Below, piece by piece: positions 1-8,711 of a stretch of DNA of 64,000 nt. The notes beneath the pieces were generated by a model. That model was given only the letters and a program-made list of their open reading frames with translations, had not been told where the DNA came from and did not search any database. The number at the start of each line of letters is the position of its first letter. The stretch's first letter is position 1. The position numbers and the translations under genes are program-made. This DNA comes from Bdellovibrionales bacterium (GTDB lineage Bacteria > Bdellovibrionota > Bdellovibrionia > Bdellovibrionales > JAMPXM01): positions 62,001-126,000 of the forward strand of contig JADJOF010000001.1 in NCBI GenBank assembly GCA_016713885.1, written 5' to 3'.

Positions 1-1257
1 CCAAAAGTCAGTTTTGATCGAAATGCGATTCGCGCGCTTCAACTCGATGCCGTTTTCATCTCGCACTATCACGATGACCACTGCTCACTTGAAAGCCTCA
101 ATCTTCTGTCTCGGGAGACAGCGATATACTTGTACTGCATTCACGACGAGATGTTTGAGGTCATCAGAAAGCTTGGCTTCAAAAGTGTTCAGCCGCTTTT
201 TCCTAACTCGCCAGTTCACATCGGCGCGTTTACGATCACGCCGCGAAAGGCGCTCGATCCCGACGTCGATTCGATTTTTCAGATACAAGCCGATGGCTTT
301 AATATTCTCAACGTCGTTGATTCGTGGATCGATCCGATCGCACTCGACAACCTCGTACAGCAAGCCCCATGGGATCTTGTGCTTTGGCCCTTTCAAACAA
401 TGCTTGAGGTCGACGTTCTCTCTCCGTCGCGCGCGAGCCCGGCGTCGCGCGAGCTCCCGCCCGAGTGGATCGAACAGATCAAATCTATCGGTCCCCGCGC
501 CATCGTGCCAAGCTCTTGTCAGTTCATCCACGAAGATTGGTCCTGGTACAATCACGCGCTGTTCCCTATCACTTATCGACAGTTCGAAAAAGAGATCCGA
601 TCAGCGCTTCCAAAGACCGAAGTCATTCGAATGAATCCGTCGACCTCTGTGGTTCTTGAACGAGGAGCCATTCGTCCCTCCGCACCGCTGACCTGGGTGA
701 AACCGATCGGAGAGCAGAATGTTGACTACGAGTTTCGCGCCGATGCGGTGCCGACGTCGACCCGCGAGATTGCTAATCATTTTTCCCCACTCACCGCCGA
801 GCAGAGTCAACGCGTCCACCAATACTGCGAGAAAGAGATTCTCGAACGGTATCGGGATCTTGGCTCGTCGCAAGACCCCTATTTTAGAAGGCCGCGCCGC
901 TGGCGCTTGTCGCTGTATGACCAAGACGGCAGCGTCGTCTCTTACAGCTACTTGTTAGAGCACGACGATATTATTATTCAGGACACGCCAGACGGCACGA
1001 TCGAATGGCGGACCGATGTTCCGATCGCAAAACTCTATGCCGCACTCGAACTGGGCGAGTCACTGACGTCCATGTATATGCGAATCAATGATCAGCCGTT
1101 TAGCTCGACCATTGAAGCCGATCTTGCCGACGCCGATCTTGCCGACGCCGATCTTTTGGAAGACCCTCTGTTGCGATGTCTATTCAGTCGAGACTTTGCG
1201 TCCTATCAGCTGGCTCAAATGCGGCATCTCATGACACCGGAGCCAAAACCGATTTAA
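1..1257 (+). CDS. Metallo-beta-lactamase-fold hydrolase, N-terminus cut by window edge
   Basis: The reading frame is open from base 1, so the start lies outside the window; about 418 residues are visible. The stretch at bases 61-84 reads SHYHDDHC, the HxHxDH metal-binding motif of the metallo-beta-lactamase superfamily, preceded by a hydrophobic beta strand (DAVFI). A first internal ATG exists at 130, but starting there would remove the metal ligands, so it is rejected. The C-terminal 200 residues match no subfamily I recognise. A 15-bp tandem repeat near the end encodes repeated ADLAD. The substrate is unknown; UlaG/RomA-type lactonase or phospholipase roles are possible. It converges on the next gene with overlapping stop codons. 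Confidence 0.72.
   Translation, partial: PKVSFDRNAIRALQLDAVFISHYHDDHCSLESLNLLSRETAIYLYCIHDEMFEVIRKLGFKSVQPLFPNSPVHIGAFTITPRKALDPDVDSIFQIQADGFNILNVVDSWIDPIALDNLVQQAPWDLVLWPFQTMLEVDVLSPSRASPASRELPPEWIEQIKSIGPRAIVPSSCQFIHEDWSWYNHALFPITYRQFEKEIRSALPKTEVIRMNPSTSVVLERGAIRPSAPLTWVKPIGEQNVDYEFRADAVPTSTREIANHFSPLTAEQSQRVHQYCEKEILERYRDLGSSQDPYFRRPRRWRLSLYDQDGSVVSYSYLLEHDDIIIQDTPDGTIEWRTDVPIAKLYAALELGESLTSMYMRINDQPFSSTIEADLADADLADADLLEDPLLRCLFSRDFASYQLAQMRHLMTPEPKPI
1117..1155 (+). repeat. 15-bp in-frame tandem repeat (ADLAD)
   Basis: The 15-bp unit gccgatcttgccgac occurs twice plus a partial third copy, adding ADLAD residues near the C-terminus of the metallo-beta-lactamase-fold protein. Because the unit is a multiple of three, copy-number change would keep the frame. 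Confidence 0.7.
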
Positions 1258-1965
1258 AGCAGAGGAACCAGCACTCCTTGCGAGTAACTCTTCCTTACCA
1301 AAAAGTCGTTAATGCTTGTCCCATAGGCTGAGTAAAACGTCATTCCTCGAAAATTAGCGCTCAGGTCGTCCGCTTTCAGATTAAAAGTCAGCGCCCAATG
1401 AGGTGACTTTCCCTGCGCCAATAAAGATTCTGTTGTATCTGAAAAAGGCTCTTCAACAGAACCAGTCGACAACCAGAGACCGTTGGACTGCCGGTTTAAT
1501 TCGACCCATGTGGAATCGCTCGACTTAAATAAGAACCATCGCTCCTTAGCGACGTCACCAGGACCCGGAACGCCGCTTGGAACAAAAATCAATGCGTAGT
1601 ACCGCATACCAGGCAAGTTCTCGGTGTCAGCGCCTGGTTGAACATCAAAAACAATTGTGTAGTCGCCGACAAAGTTCTTCGATATCGGCACGCCTGTCAC
1701 GCTGGCCTGAAAAACCTTCGGGCCATTTGATACGGGGCCGCTGCTTCCACCCGGGTTGACTGGCCCACCCATAAATGGGACTGCCGGAACTGCCGCCGTC
1801 GTCGATCCAGAGGAGGACTGCTTGCTATTGCCGACATCAGACGTCACCATCGGCGAACAGTTTTGAAAAAAAAACCACTACGACTACCCCGATTGCAACA
1901 AGCACAACTGCCGGAACGAAAACCTTCTTATCAAGTCGGCCCACGCTTTTGATCCCCCACCACAT
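1254..1965 (-). CDS. Membrane-anchored or secreted hypothetical protein, frameshifted in a homopolymer
   Basis: The uninterrupted frame (1850 down to 1254, 198 aa) has a Ser/Gly/Pro-rich linker followed by a beta-rich domain, but no export signal. Just upstream, in another frame, ATG 1965 begins a basic N-terminus followed by the hydrophobic helix VFVPAVVLVAIGVVVVVFF. The two frames meet at a run of nine A on the plus strand (1866-1874). Removing one base joins them into a roughly 236-residue protein with an N-terminal signal anchor, an Asn-Cys-Ser segment and the exported domain. The run could be a sequencing error, a phase-variable tract or a mutation. I do not recognise the family. Confidence 0.55.
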
Positions 1966-2077
1966 TCTCAATTACACTAGAGTATACAGAGCTGAGATCG
2001 TTTACCATGCATTCTCAAATTGATACACTCTATGCGGCACCTTTGCGACATATCAGAAGTCACAACAGCTTCAATCG

Positions 2078-3109
2078 CTACTTCCGATTAAAAAACTCCC
2101 ACATCACATCATTCGCTGAGATCGCAGTGGAGGGCTTTGTATCAGAACCCGATCTAGGCTTCTTGCCGCCGGGCCAAGAGTGACCACCGGTCGCCGTCAC
2201 ACAGAGCTGAACAGACGAATTCGCTTTGCACCCTGAGTAACGATCACAGTACGCACCGTCTTTCTCAAGAATACGCTTAGGCGGCGCCTTACACCCATTG
2301 CGGCTTACCCATTTCTCTACCGTTTTGGGTACCGATACGAACTCGGAGATCAACGATCTGTCTTTAAACGCTTTTTCTCCAGCGCCCCCAGCAAACAAAA
2401 CATGATCGTCATTCTGCGCATGAATATGCAGAATCGAAACCGCCGCACCCTGCGGACACTTCACCGTATTGTCGGTCCCAGCCACCGCAGCGATACCTGA
2501 AAAAACGTCGGACATCTCGCAAGCCAAGCGGTATGACATCATCGCACCATTCGAGATGCCGGCAGCGTAGATCTTCTTCTCGTCGATATTGAGTTGCTCC
2601 CTCACATTCGTCACAACCTGTTTAATAAACCCGACGTCATCAACATTCTGGTCACGGGCCGCAGCACAACAAGTCCCGGCATTCCAGGTCGCAAATTTTC
2701 CGGATTTGAATCGACTGTAGCCATTTGCAAAGACAGCGACAAAACCCTGGGACTCGGACTTCGAAATTTGTTTATAAAACTCATCAGTCGCCTGGATTTG
2801 CATATCGCCGCCTCCACCATGCAAGACCAACAACAGCGACACAGGAAGCTCTGCTCGATAGCTTTTTGGAACATGAACGATGTAGTAACGAGTCAGACCG
2901 CCATGTTGAATTGCAAATGTGTAGTCGCCTGACTTTTCGATCTTTTTCCCGACCACTCCGGTGACGACCGGCGCTGGTATCGCCTCTATCTTCTTGATTG
3001 CCCGGTCTTTCAATAGATCACGAAGCGGACCCGCAAGCGCCGACTGGCCGACAATCAAACTCCCAGACAAAAGTATGACAGACCCGATACTCAAAATGAA
3101 ATTTCGCAC
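2078..3109 (-). CDS. Secreted PHB-depolymerase/feruloyl-esterase-like alpha/beta hydrolase
   Basis: A 343-residue secreted esterase of the LpqC/poly(3-hydroxybutyrate) depolymerase group (COG3509). I chose the GTG at 3109 because it starts a clean signal peptide (RNFILSIGSVILLSGSLIVG, cleavage near ALA); an ATG at 3193 would place 28 polar residues in front of it. The oxyanion loop HGGGG lies at residues 97-101, the nucleophile elbow GISNGA at 184-189 (Ser186), a likely acid in QNDDH, and the catalytic His in GGHSWPGG near the C-terminus. Several Cys, including a CC pair, suggest disulfides. It probably cleaves polymeric or aromatic esters outside the cytoplasm. It is divergent from the MFS gene, 102 bp away. 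Confidence 0.8.
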   Translation of the reverse strand: MRNFILSIGSVILLSGSLIVGQSALAGPLRDLLKDRAIKKIEAIPAPVVTGVVGKKIEKSGDYTFAIQHGGLTRYYIVHVPKSYRAELPVSLLLVLHGGGGDMQIQATDEFYKQISKSESQGFVAVFANGYSRFKSGKFATWNAGTCCAAARDQNVDDVGFIKQVVTNVREQLNIDEKKIYAAGISNGAMMSYRLACEMSDVFSGIAAVAGTDNTVKCPQGAAVSILHIHAQNDDHVLFAGGAGEKAFKDRSLISEFVSVPKTVEKWVSRNGCKAPPKRILEKDGAYCDRYSGCKANSSVQLCVTATGGHSWPGGKKPRSGSDTKPSTAISANDVMWEFFNRK

Positions 3110-3211
3110 AATGCATTCTCGATCTCGACTGCGAATCGGTGCAAGTGGTTTTGCTAGACTGTCAGTTTTGACAGGACAATTGTAGCGACTCAAAGATAAA
3201 CTGGGTCAACT

Positions 3212-4441
3212 ATGCACGAGCACACGCACCATCCAGAACCCTTCACTGGCTATCAAAAATTTGTGGTGGCGCTCCTCGCGTTTCTACAGTTCACGATCAT
3301 TCTTGATTTCATGATCATTTCTCCACTTGGAGCAATGATGATGCCGGCGCTTCAAATTTCTCCAGCGCAATTTGGAATTGTTGTTTCAGTCTACGCCTTC
3401 AGCGCGGGAACCGCCGGCTTCTTGGCCGCCGGATTTGCCGATCGTTATGACCGAAAAAAACTTCTGCTTTTTTTCTACACCGGCTTTGTACTCGGCACGC
3501 TGATGTGCGGACTAGTGAACTCGTTCGAGATGCTGGTCGCGGCGCGACTCATCACCGGACTCTTTGGCGGCGTCATCGGCTCGATTGTCTTTGCTATTGT
3601 CACAGATCTGTTTCCACTTGAAAAACGCGGACGCGTGATGGGCTTTGTGCAAACCGCATTTGCCGCAAGCCAAGTCCTAGGACTTCCGGCAGGGCTCTAT
3701 ATATCCAACCACTGGGGCTGGAAGGCGCCGTTTTTGATGATTGTCGGCATTAGCATCTTGGCCGGCATTTTCATTTTCAGTTACTTGCGACCAATCGACG
3801 CTCACCTGAAAATTCAGTCGAATCGAAATCCCTTTCACCATCTCCTTGAGACCGTAGCCAAGCCCCGCCACCTCCACGCATTTGCTACAACTGCATTGCT
3901 TTCACTTGGCGGCTATATGCTGATGCCTTTTGGAAGTGCGTTTACCGTTCATAACCTTGGAATTGACGTCGGCAATCTTCCACTGATCTATCTTGTCACT
4001 GGACTCTGTTCGATTCTGATTGGCCCGCTTGTTGGGCGCGCGTGTGACACTTTCGGTAACTTTCATGTCTTTGTCTTTGGCTCAATGTTGAGCGTTGTCA
4101 TGGTGTTGATCTATACACAACTCGGCGTCACACCGCTTGCCTGGGTTATGCTGGTCAATGTCGTGATGTTCGTTGGGATTTTCTCGAGGATGATTCCGTC
4201 ACAGACCTTGATGTCCGTCATTCCCGCTCCGGCAAATCGAGGGGCCTTTATGTCGCTCAGCTCGTCACTCCAACAAGTCGCAGGCGGCGTCGCCTCGGTC
4301 ATCGCCGGATTAATCGTCGTTCAGGGACCCGATGGAATTTTGCAGCACTTTGAAGTCTTGGGCTATGTTCTCGTTGGAACGACGGCCGTCACCATGTTCC
4401 TCATGTGGACAATCTACCGCGCCCTTCCGGAGCAGCCTTAA
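3212..4441 (+). CDS. MFS transporter, AraJ/DHA1-like efflux type
   Basis: A 409-residue inner-membrane protein with about twelve hydrophobic segments, the usual size of drug:H+ antiporter-1 MFS proteins. The loop after TM2 reads GFADRYDRKK, the MFS motif A (G-x-x-D-R-x-G-R-R/K) with a variant glycine position. A His-rich N-terminus (HEHTHHPEP) precedes TM1. The second half begins after a loop near residue 205. The substrate cannot be told from sequence. It converges on the secreted unknown downstream with a 4-bp overlap of the two stops. Confidence 0.85.
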   Translation: MHEHTHHPEPFTGYQKFVVALLAFLQFTIILDFMIISPLGAMMMPALQISPAQFGIVVSVYAFSAGTAGFLAAGFADRYDRKKLLLFFYTGFVLGTLMCGLVNSFEMLVAARLITGLFGGVIGSIVFAIVTDLFPLEKRGRVMGFVQTAFAASQVLGLPAGLYISNHWGWKAPFLMIVGISILAGIFIFSYLRPIDAHLKIQSNRNPFHHLLETVAKPRHLHAFATTALLSLGGYMLMPFGSAFTVHNLGIDVGNLPLIYLVTGLCSILIGPLVGRACDTFGNFHVFVFGSMLSVVMVLIYTQLGVTPLAWVMLVNVVMFVGIFSRMIPSQTLMSVIPAPANRGAFMSLSSSLQQVAGGVASVIAGLIVVQGPDGILQHFEVLGYVLVGTTAVTMFLMWTIYRALPEQP

Positions 4442-5178
4442 CGACGAGTCCCCTTGCTTCGAGCCGACGAGGCCGAAGCTCCAGATCCCGTCTCAACAAA
4501 CAGCCGCGACGCTCCGGGCGACTTGTCACAACGATAGTCAACCGGGTTCGAAAATGCATAACCGCCACACTTGCAGACAACCTTGTCCTGAGCCGCTTCG
4601 GCCCGCTCTGCGGTCGTCTGGTTATCGAGGGCAAGGTCGCCCTCAACGGAGATATCTCGCTTTTCTATCCAGCGTCCGCCAGCCACTCGACAAAGCGATT
4701 CAAAAGCACCAAACCAGTCTTGCAGGACTTCGCCAGACCGATCTCCCTCTAGCTGTTCAGTATCTGACGCAATGCCCTGTTTTGTTCGCAACCACTCCGC
4801 CGCCCGTTTAACGCCCTCTAAATTTTTACCCTGAGGAAACACCATCCTCTGATCGGCAATATGCTGATCATCATTCGCGCCCTCGAGTTGCTTGAGCGAA
4901 ATGCCCAGATTGTCATTCCAAAATTTTGCAGCCTCTGGCCAAAGCTCGGCGCGCGACTGAACCAGCGCGTCCGCAAGTTCGCGCCGAGAAAGCGCACGCA
5001 ACTTTGTTGGGCCATATCCAGGAACAGAATCGCAGAGCCCGACCTGATAGATCGGTTTTGAATTCTTGTCGCGGGTCTCAAAAATCAGAAAATGCGCCGG
5101 TTTTTTTGGAGAACAGACGGGATCAACAGCGTTCTGAGCAAGCGCGGTTGAAAACAGAAGACTCAGAATGAACGACAT
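4438..5178 (-). CDS. Secreted hypothetical protein
   Basis: A 246-residue protein with a short signal peptide (MSFILSLLFSTALA) and a probable cleavage before QNA. The mature part has scattered Cys (CSPKK, GLCDS, SLCRV, KCGGY, YRCDK) consistent with disulfides in the periplasm. The C-terminus is low-complexity Ser/Ala/Arg. I recognise no domain. Its 3' end overlaps the 3' end of the convergent MFS gene by 4 bp. Confidence 0.65.
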   Translation of the reverse strand: MSFILSLLFSTALAQNAVDPVCSPKKPAHFLIFETRDKNSKPIYQVGLCDSVPGYGPTKLRALSRRELADALVQSRAELWPEAAKFWNDNLGISLKQLEGANDDQHIADQRMVFPQGKNLEGVKRAAEWLRTKQGIASDTEQLEGDRSGEVLQDWFGAFESLCRVAGGRWIEKRDISVEGDLALDNQTTAERAEAAQDKVVCKCGGYAFSNPVDYRCDKSPGASRLFVETGSGASASSARSKGTRR

Positions 5179-5345
5179 AGTGGCTCTCCTATCCCTCGTT
5201 TAATAATTGTAAACTCAAGTCTTATGAATCCAAGGCCAATTCTCCCTTCCTGAGCCAACTGTGACGAAAACAGTCCACTTTAAAAAGCCAGACTTGCCCC
5301 CATTGGGCAATCTAAGCGACCCTGTTGGCACAGGGGGGAAACACC

Positions 5346-5735
5346 ATGATGAAACTCGCGCCAAAGATTGCCCGCATCCTTCTCGGACTCGTCTTTTTTA
5401 TTTTTGGCGGCGCAGGCCTGCTCAATCTCTTCCCCCCGCCACCCGACATGCCACAAGCCTTACAGACGTTCATGAATGGCATCATGTCGACTGGCTACTT
5501 TTTTCCTGTCCTCAAGGGGACCGAAACTCTCTGCGGTCTTATGCTTCTTGTGAACATCGCTCCGGCTATCGCCCTTGTGATATTGGCGCCAATCACCGTC
5601 CAAATTCTTTTGCTGCATGGGTTTCTCACGCCTGGAATTCAAAATCTCGTGGTCCCCATTCTTGTTCTTGTCCTTCACTTGATCGCGGCAAAGGGCTACT
5701 GGTCAGTTTATCGCCCGCTGTTTAAAGCGAAGTGA
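5346..5735 (+). CDS. DoxX-family membrane protein
   Basis: A 129-residue protein with four hydrophobic helices and the DoxX-like opening ARILLGLVFFIFGGAGLLN. The ATG at 5346 is preceded by the purine-rich ribosome site AGGGGGGAA, which supports it over an in-frame codon at 5325. DoxX-like proteins are small inner-membrane proteins often linked to redox or thiol stress; no substrate is assigned here. The next gene begins 7 bp downstream, so the two are probably co-transcribed. Confidence 0.82.
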   Translation: MMKLAPKIARILLGLVFFIFGGAGLLNLFPPPPDMPQALQTFMNGIMSTGYFFPVLKGTETLCGLMLLVNIAPAIALVILAPITVQILLLHGFLTPGIQNLVVPILVLVLHLIAAKGYWSVYRPLFKAK

Positions 5736-5741
5736 GAACGC

Positions 5742-6227
5742 GTGATTCGTCCCACTCTTTCAACGTTTGAAGATGCCAAGTTTGTTGGATTGAAGACCCT
5801 GATTCGGCGGCCTGGTGACGCCGACAACGACCTTCGTTCCATCCCGGCACTTTGGCAGCAACTGAGTTCCCTTCTCCCTACAATCGAGTCACGCTATGGC
5901 GCTGAGCGCTACGCCATGATCACCGGCGACCTTCCGGCCGATCGACAATCAGAGGCTTACTACTACGCGCTCATTCGCGTTCACAAATTCTCGTCGACGC
6001 TGCGTCAGCCCTTTATTTCCATCGACTTGAGCGGCCAAAGAATTGTGAAATTTCGCCACCGCGGGCCACCAAGCACGATCGCACTGACCGCCATTCAAGC
6101 TCTTCAGATCTGGTTGCCGCAATCCAACGAGACAATAGCCGAGAATTCTGAATTTTTCGTCTACCCGGCCGACTACGATCGCAGCAATCCTGACGCTGAA
6201 TTCGACTATGCGCTTTTCGTAAAGTAA
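5742..6227 (+). CDS. GyrI-like/effector-binding-domain protein
   Basis: A 161-residue protein starting at GTG 5742. It looks like a stand-alone AraC-type effector-binding (GyrI-like/Cass2) domain: an alpha/beta repeat ending in the typical PADYDRSNPDAEFDYALFVK pattern. There is no DNA-binding domain. Such proteins bind small cationic or hydrophobic molecules, and some act as sensors or hydrolases. It follows DoxX by 7 bp and precedes a SnoaL-like gene, fitting a small detoxification cluster. Confidence 0.65.
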   Translation: MIRPTLSTFEDAKFVGLKTLIRRPGDADNDLRSIPALWQQLSSLLPTIESRYGAERYAMITGDLPADRQSEAYYYALIRVHKFSSTLRQPFISIDLSGQRIVKFRHRGPPSTIALTAIQALQIWLPQSNETIAENSEFFVYPADYDRSNPDAEFDYALFVK

Positions 6228-6285
6228 GTTTACATCGCATACGATCCAAAGTTAAAAAATAGACTTACCAATTCGGGAGGCGATC

Positions 6286-6669
6286 ATGAGCAAAAAAGAA
6301 ATCGCAACCTCGTTTTTAACAATGGCCGCGCGAGGCGATGTCCACTCAGCTTATGAGAAGTTCATTGCCCCAGACTTCAGACATCATAATCAATTCTATC
6401 CCGGTGACCGCGAATCGCTTCTGCTTGGGATGCAAACTGCTTCCATTCAAAGCCCCAACAAATCCCTATCTGTAAAGCAGGCTTTAGAAGACGGCGACCG
6501 CGTGGTCACGCTGTCTCATGTTGTCCGACAAGACTCGAAAGCGCCAGAAATTGCCGTTGTTCATATTTTTCGATTTGAACACAACCGCATTGTCGAACTA
6601 TGGGACTTTGGGCAACTGATCGATCCCAAGTCACCAAACTTAAATGGAATATTCCAGGAGCAAATATGA
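6286..6669 (+). CDS. SnoaL-like (NTF2-fold) protein
   Basis: A 127-residue protein with a good ribosome site (GGGAGG, 8 bp before the ATG). The pattern IAPDFRHHNQFYPGDRESLLLGM followed by VVTLSHVV and AVVHIFRFEHNRIVELWDF is typical of the SnoaL-like/NTF2 superfamily, in which a conical alpha+beta barrel binds a small hydrophobic ligand. Some members cyclise polyketides, but many small stand-alone ones have unknown function. Its stop overlaps the start of the next VOC gene by 4 bp (ATGA), indicating translational coupling. Confidence 0.75.
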   Translation: MSKKEIATSFLTMAARGDVHSAYEKFIAPDFRHHNQFYPGDRESLLLGMQTASIQSPNKSLSVKQALEDGDRVVTLSHVVRQDSKAPEIAVVHIFRFEHNRIVELWDFGQLIDPKSPNLNGIFQEQI

Positions 6670-7547
6670 CACGTATAAACTCCTGCCTCTGGTTTGATGG
6701 TCAGGCCGAAGAGGCCGCAAAGCTGTACGCTGCAATTTTTAAGAACTCGAAGATCAATTCAATGTCTCGCTATGGGGACTCGGGGTCAAAAGTTTCGGGC
6801 ATAAAGGCCGGTTCCGTAATGACTGCAGAGTTATCGATCGGAGACCATCACATCACCTGCTTGAACGGCGGCCCGTTGTTCAAGTTCACGCCGGCGCTTT
6901 CGTTCTTCGTAACCTGCCAAAGCGAAGACGAAATTCAACAGCTCTGGAGTGAGCTTTCAAAAAATGGAACGGTTCGCATGGGGCTCGATCAGTATCCGTG
7001 GGCTACGAAGTACGGATGGACCGCCGATCGCTTTGGAATCGAGTGGCAGCTTATGATCTCTGATCAACCTCAAAAAATTACACCGGCATTTCTATTTGTC
7101 GATCACCTCTTTGGCAAAGGGCAAGAGGCCATCGATTTCTATCTGTCACTGTTTCAAAATTCAAAAATCGAGACCCTCACGAGAGACGAGAAGACGAAGA
7201 CGATCATGCACTGTGCATTCTCGCTCAGCGGGAACGGCTTTGTCCTTATGGAAGGACAAGGCAAACACGGACACACCTTTTCCCCAGCGCTTTCTCTTGT
7301 GATCAATTGCGAGAATCAAGACGAGGTCGACTTTTATTGGGAGAAACTCACAGCGGACGGCGGCAAACCAGGACACTGCGGATGGCTTGAAGACAAATAC
7401 GGCGTGTCTTGGCAAGTCATCCCCAACCTGCTTGGACAGCTCTTCAAAAGCGGCAGCCCCAAAAAGAATGAGGCCGTCATGCAGGCGATGCTCCAGATGA
7501 AGAAGCTCGATACTCGGCAGCTTCAACACGCCTACGATCTCGGCTAA
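6666..7547 (+). CDS. Two-domain VOC protein, PhnB/3-demethylubiquinone methyltransferase-like
   Basis: A 293-residue protein from ATG 6666, which overlaps the preceding stop. It contains two tandem VOC (glyoxalase/bleomycin-resistance) domains: the first starts INSCLWFDGQAEEAAKLYAAIFKNSK, and the second, near residue 140, starts ITPAFLFVDHLFGKGQEAIDFYLSLF. Each ends in the family pattern KYGWTADRFGIEWQ or GWLEDKYGVSWQ. Despite the database name 3-demethylubiquinone-9 3-methyltransferase, no SAM-binding motif is present. The substrate is unknown. Confidence 0.82.
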   Translation: MTRINSCLWFDGQAEEAAKLYAAIFKNSKINSMSRYGDSGSKVSGIKAGSVMTAELSIGDHHITCLNGGPLFKFTPALSFFVTCQSEDEIQQLWSELSKNGTVRMGLDQYPWATKYGWTADRFGIEWQLMISDQPQKITPAFLFVDHLFGKGQEAIDFYLSLFQNSKIETLTRDEKTKTIMHCAFSLSGNGFVLMEGQGKHGHTFSPALSLVINCENQDEVDFYWEKLTADGGKPGHCGWLEDKYGVSWQVIPNLLGQLFKSGSPKKNEAVMQAMLQMKKLDTRQLQHAYDLG

Positions 7548-7553
7548 CAGCCG

Positions 7554-8177
7554 TTAGTTCTCGAGCGTACGCAAGTACGTCTTCAGCGGTCGATACATTG
7601 ATTTAAACGCCGATGGATCATCAAGTCCCTTGAGGATTCCGTAGAGCCCTTCATGCGCCATCACGATAAAGTGAGCGGCGTCTTTGGGGTGTACTTCTTT
7701 TTTTATTTGTCCTTCTCGCTTGCCACGCCTCAGTTGTACTTCGACTCCCGATATCCAAAGCCGAAGAGCGCTCTGCAATCGATCGCGAAAACCCGCATCC
7801 ACTGGTGCCATCTCTTGCATCAGATTGTTCAATGGACAGCCATATCTTAAATAACGAGGATCAGCCTTACCGATCAATTCTTCGATCTGATGAAGAATTC
7901 CATCCACCGGATTCTCAAATGCTTCAATTGGATCAATCCAACGCTCAAGAATCATGGGTTGAATGACCTCGTCCACAAGCGCATATCCGAGGTCCAGTTT
8001 TGTCGGAAACTGATGGAACAGTGCACCCTTCGTTAGTTGAGTTTTCTTCACAATGTCGTCAATGCTGACGCCCTGAAAACTTCTGCGGAAAACCTCGTTA
8101 AATGCAACACTTAGAATCTCTTTTCGAGTCTTCTCAAGGTCTCGTGTTCTTTTAACCGGTTTCGTCTTCGCCACCAT
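7554..8177 (-). CDS. TetR/AcrR-family transcriptional repressor
   Basis: A 207-residue regulator. The N-terminal helix-turn-helix (residues 17-62) reads ILSVAFNEVFRRSFQGVSID, then VKKTQLTKGALFHQFPTKLDL, the classical TetR DNA-binding domain. The C-terminal ligand domain resembles the TetR_C group that follows VIQPMILERW. It is divergent from the VOC/SRPBCC pair at 8263. The 85-bp gap between them carries a promoter with a perfect palindrome, so it probably represses that pair and itself. The ligand is unknown. Confidence 0.85.
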   Translation of the reverse strand: MVAKTKPVKRTRDLEKTRKEILSVAFNEVFRRSFQGVSIDDIVKKTQLTKGALFHQFPTKLDLGYALVDEVIQPMILERWIDPIEAFENPVDGILHQIEELIGKADPRYLRYGCPLNNLMQEMAPVDAGFRDRLQSALRLWISGVEVQLRRGKREGQIKKEVHPKDAAHFIVMAHEGLYGILKGLDDPSAFKSMYRPLKTYLRTLEN

Positions 8178-8209
8178 AACTCAATATGAGTACATTATTC
8201 TTGCGAGAG

Positions 8210-8238
8210 TTGACAACATACCAATTGGTACGTAACGT
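8210..8238 (+). promoter_or_regulatory. Promoter with TetR-type operator palindrome
   Basis: A consensus-like -35 box TTGACA lies at 8210-8215. Seventeen bases later is a weak -10 candidate, TAACGT, at 8233-8238. Between them sits the perfect 12-bp palindrome TACCAATTGGTA (8219-8230), where a bound repressor would block RNA polymerase. The site lies between a tetR-type gene and the operon it faces, the usual arrangement for this family. The operator role is inferred from position and symmetry. Confidence 0.6.
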
Positions 8239-8262
8239 ATTCTTCGCAAATAAGGAGATAAA

Positions 8263-8700
8263 ATGGCTCGCACTAGCACCTATCTCAACTTTGGCCGAAA
8301 CACTGAAGAGGCTTTTCAGTTCTACAAGTCCATCTTCGGCGGTGAGTTCATAGGACCCATCCATCGCTTTGGCGATATGCCACCAAATCCTGGCCAACCA
8401 CCGATGTCGGACGCGGACAAGAAGCTTATTATGCACGTTGAACTTGCCGTCACCGGTGGGCACATTCTGATGGGAACCGATGCCCCTGAATCAATGGGCT
8501 TCAAGGTCAATGTCGGCAATAACGTTTACCTCAATCTCGAACCCGACACGCGGGCCGAAGCAGAGCGACTGTTTCAAGCCCTCTCACAAGGTGGACTGGT
8601 GGAAATGCCGCTTCAAGATATGTTCTGGGGCGCTTACTTTGGATCGTGCAAGGATAAATTCGGCGTGCAGTGGATGGTCAACTGTGCCGGCAAAAACTAA
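8263..8700 (+). CDS. VOC family protein (PhnB-like, single domain)
   Basis: A 145-residue VOC protein with the ribosome site AAGGAGAT just before the ATG. It begins STYLNFGRNTEEAFQFYKSI and ends GAYFGSCKDKFGVQWMVN, matching the PhnB/YjdN-like group. It lies under the palindrome-containing promoter opposite tetR and is followed 11 bp later by an SRPBCC gene. Two VOC genes and SRPBCC near a TetR repressor suggest a response to small reactive or toxic molecules; no substrate can be named. Confidence 0.85.
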   Translation: MARTSTYLNFGRNTEEAFQFYKSIFGGEFIGPIHRFGDMPPNPGQPPMSDADKKLIMHVELAVTGGHILMGTDAPESMGFKVNVGNNVYLNLEPDTRAEAERLFQALSQGGLVEMPLQDMFWGAYFGSCKDKFGVQWMVNCAGKN

Positions 8701-8711
8701 AGGAGATCACT

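Noticed and set aside
85..555. 156-residue minus-strand open frame
   Set aside because: It is the complement of the metallo-beta-lactamase-fold gene, whose HxHxDH motif shows the plus strand is coding.
6666..7547. Ubiquinone methyltransferase
   Set aside because: The protein is two VOC domains with no SAM-binding motif; the database name is misleading.
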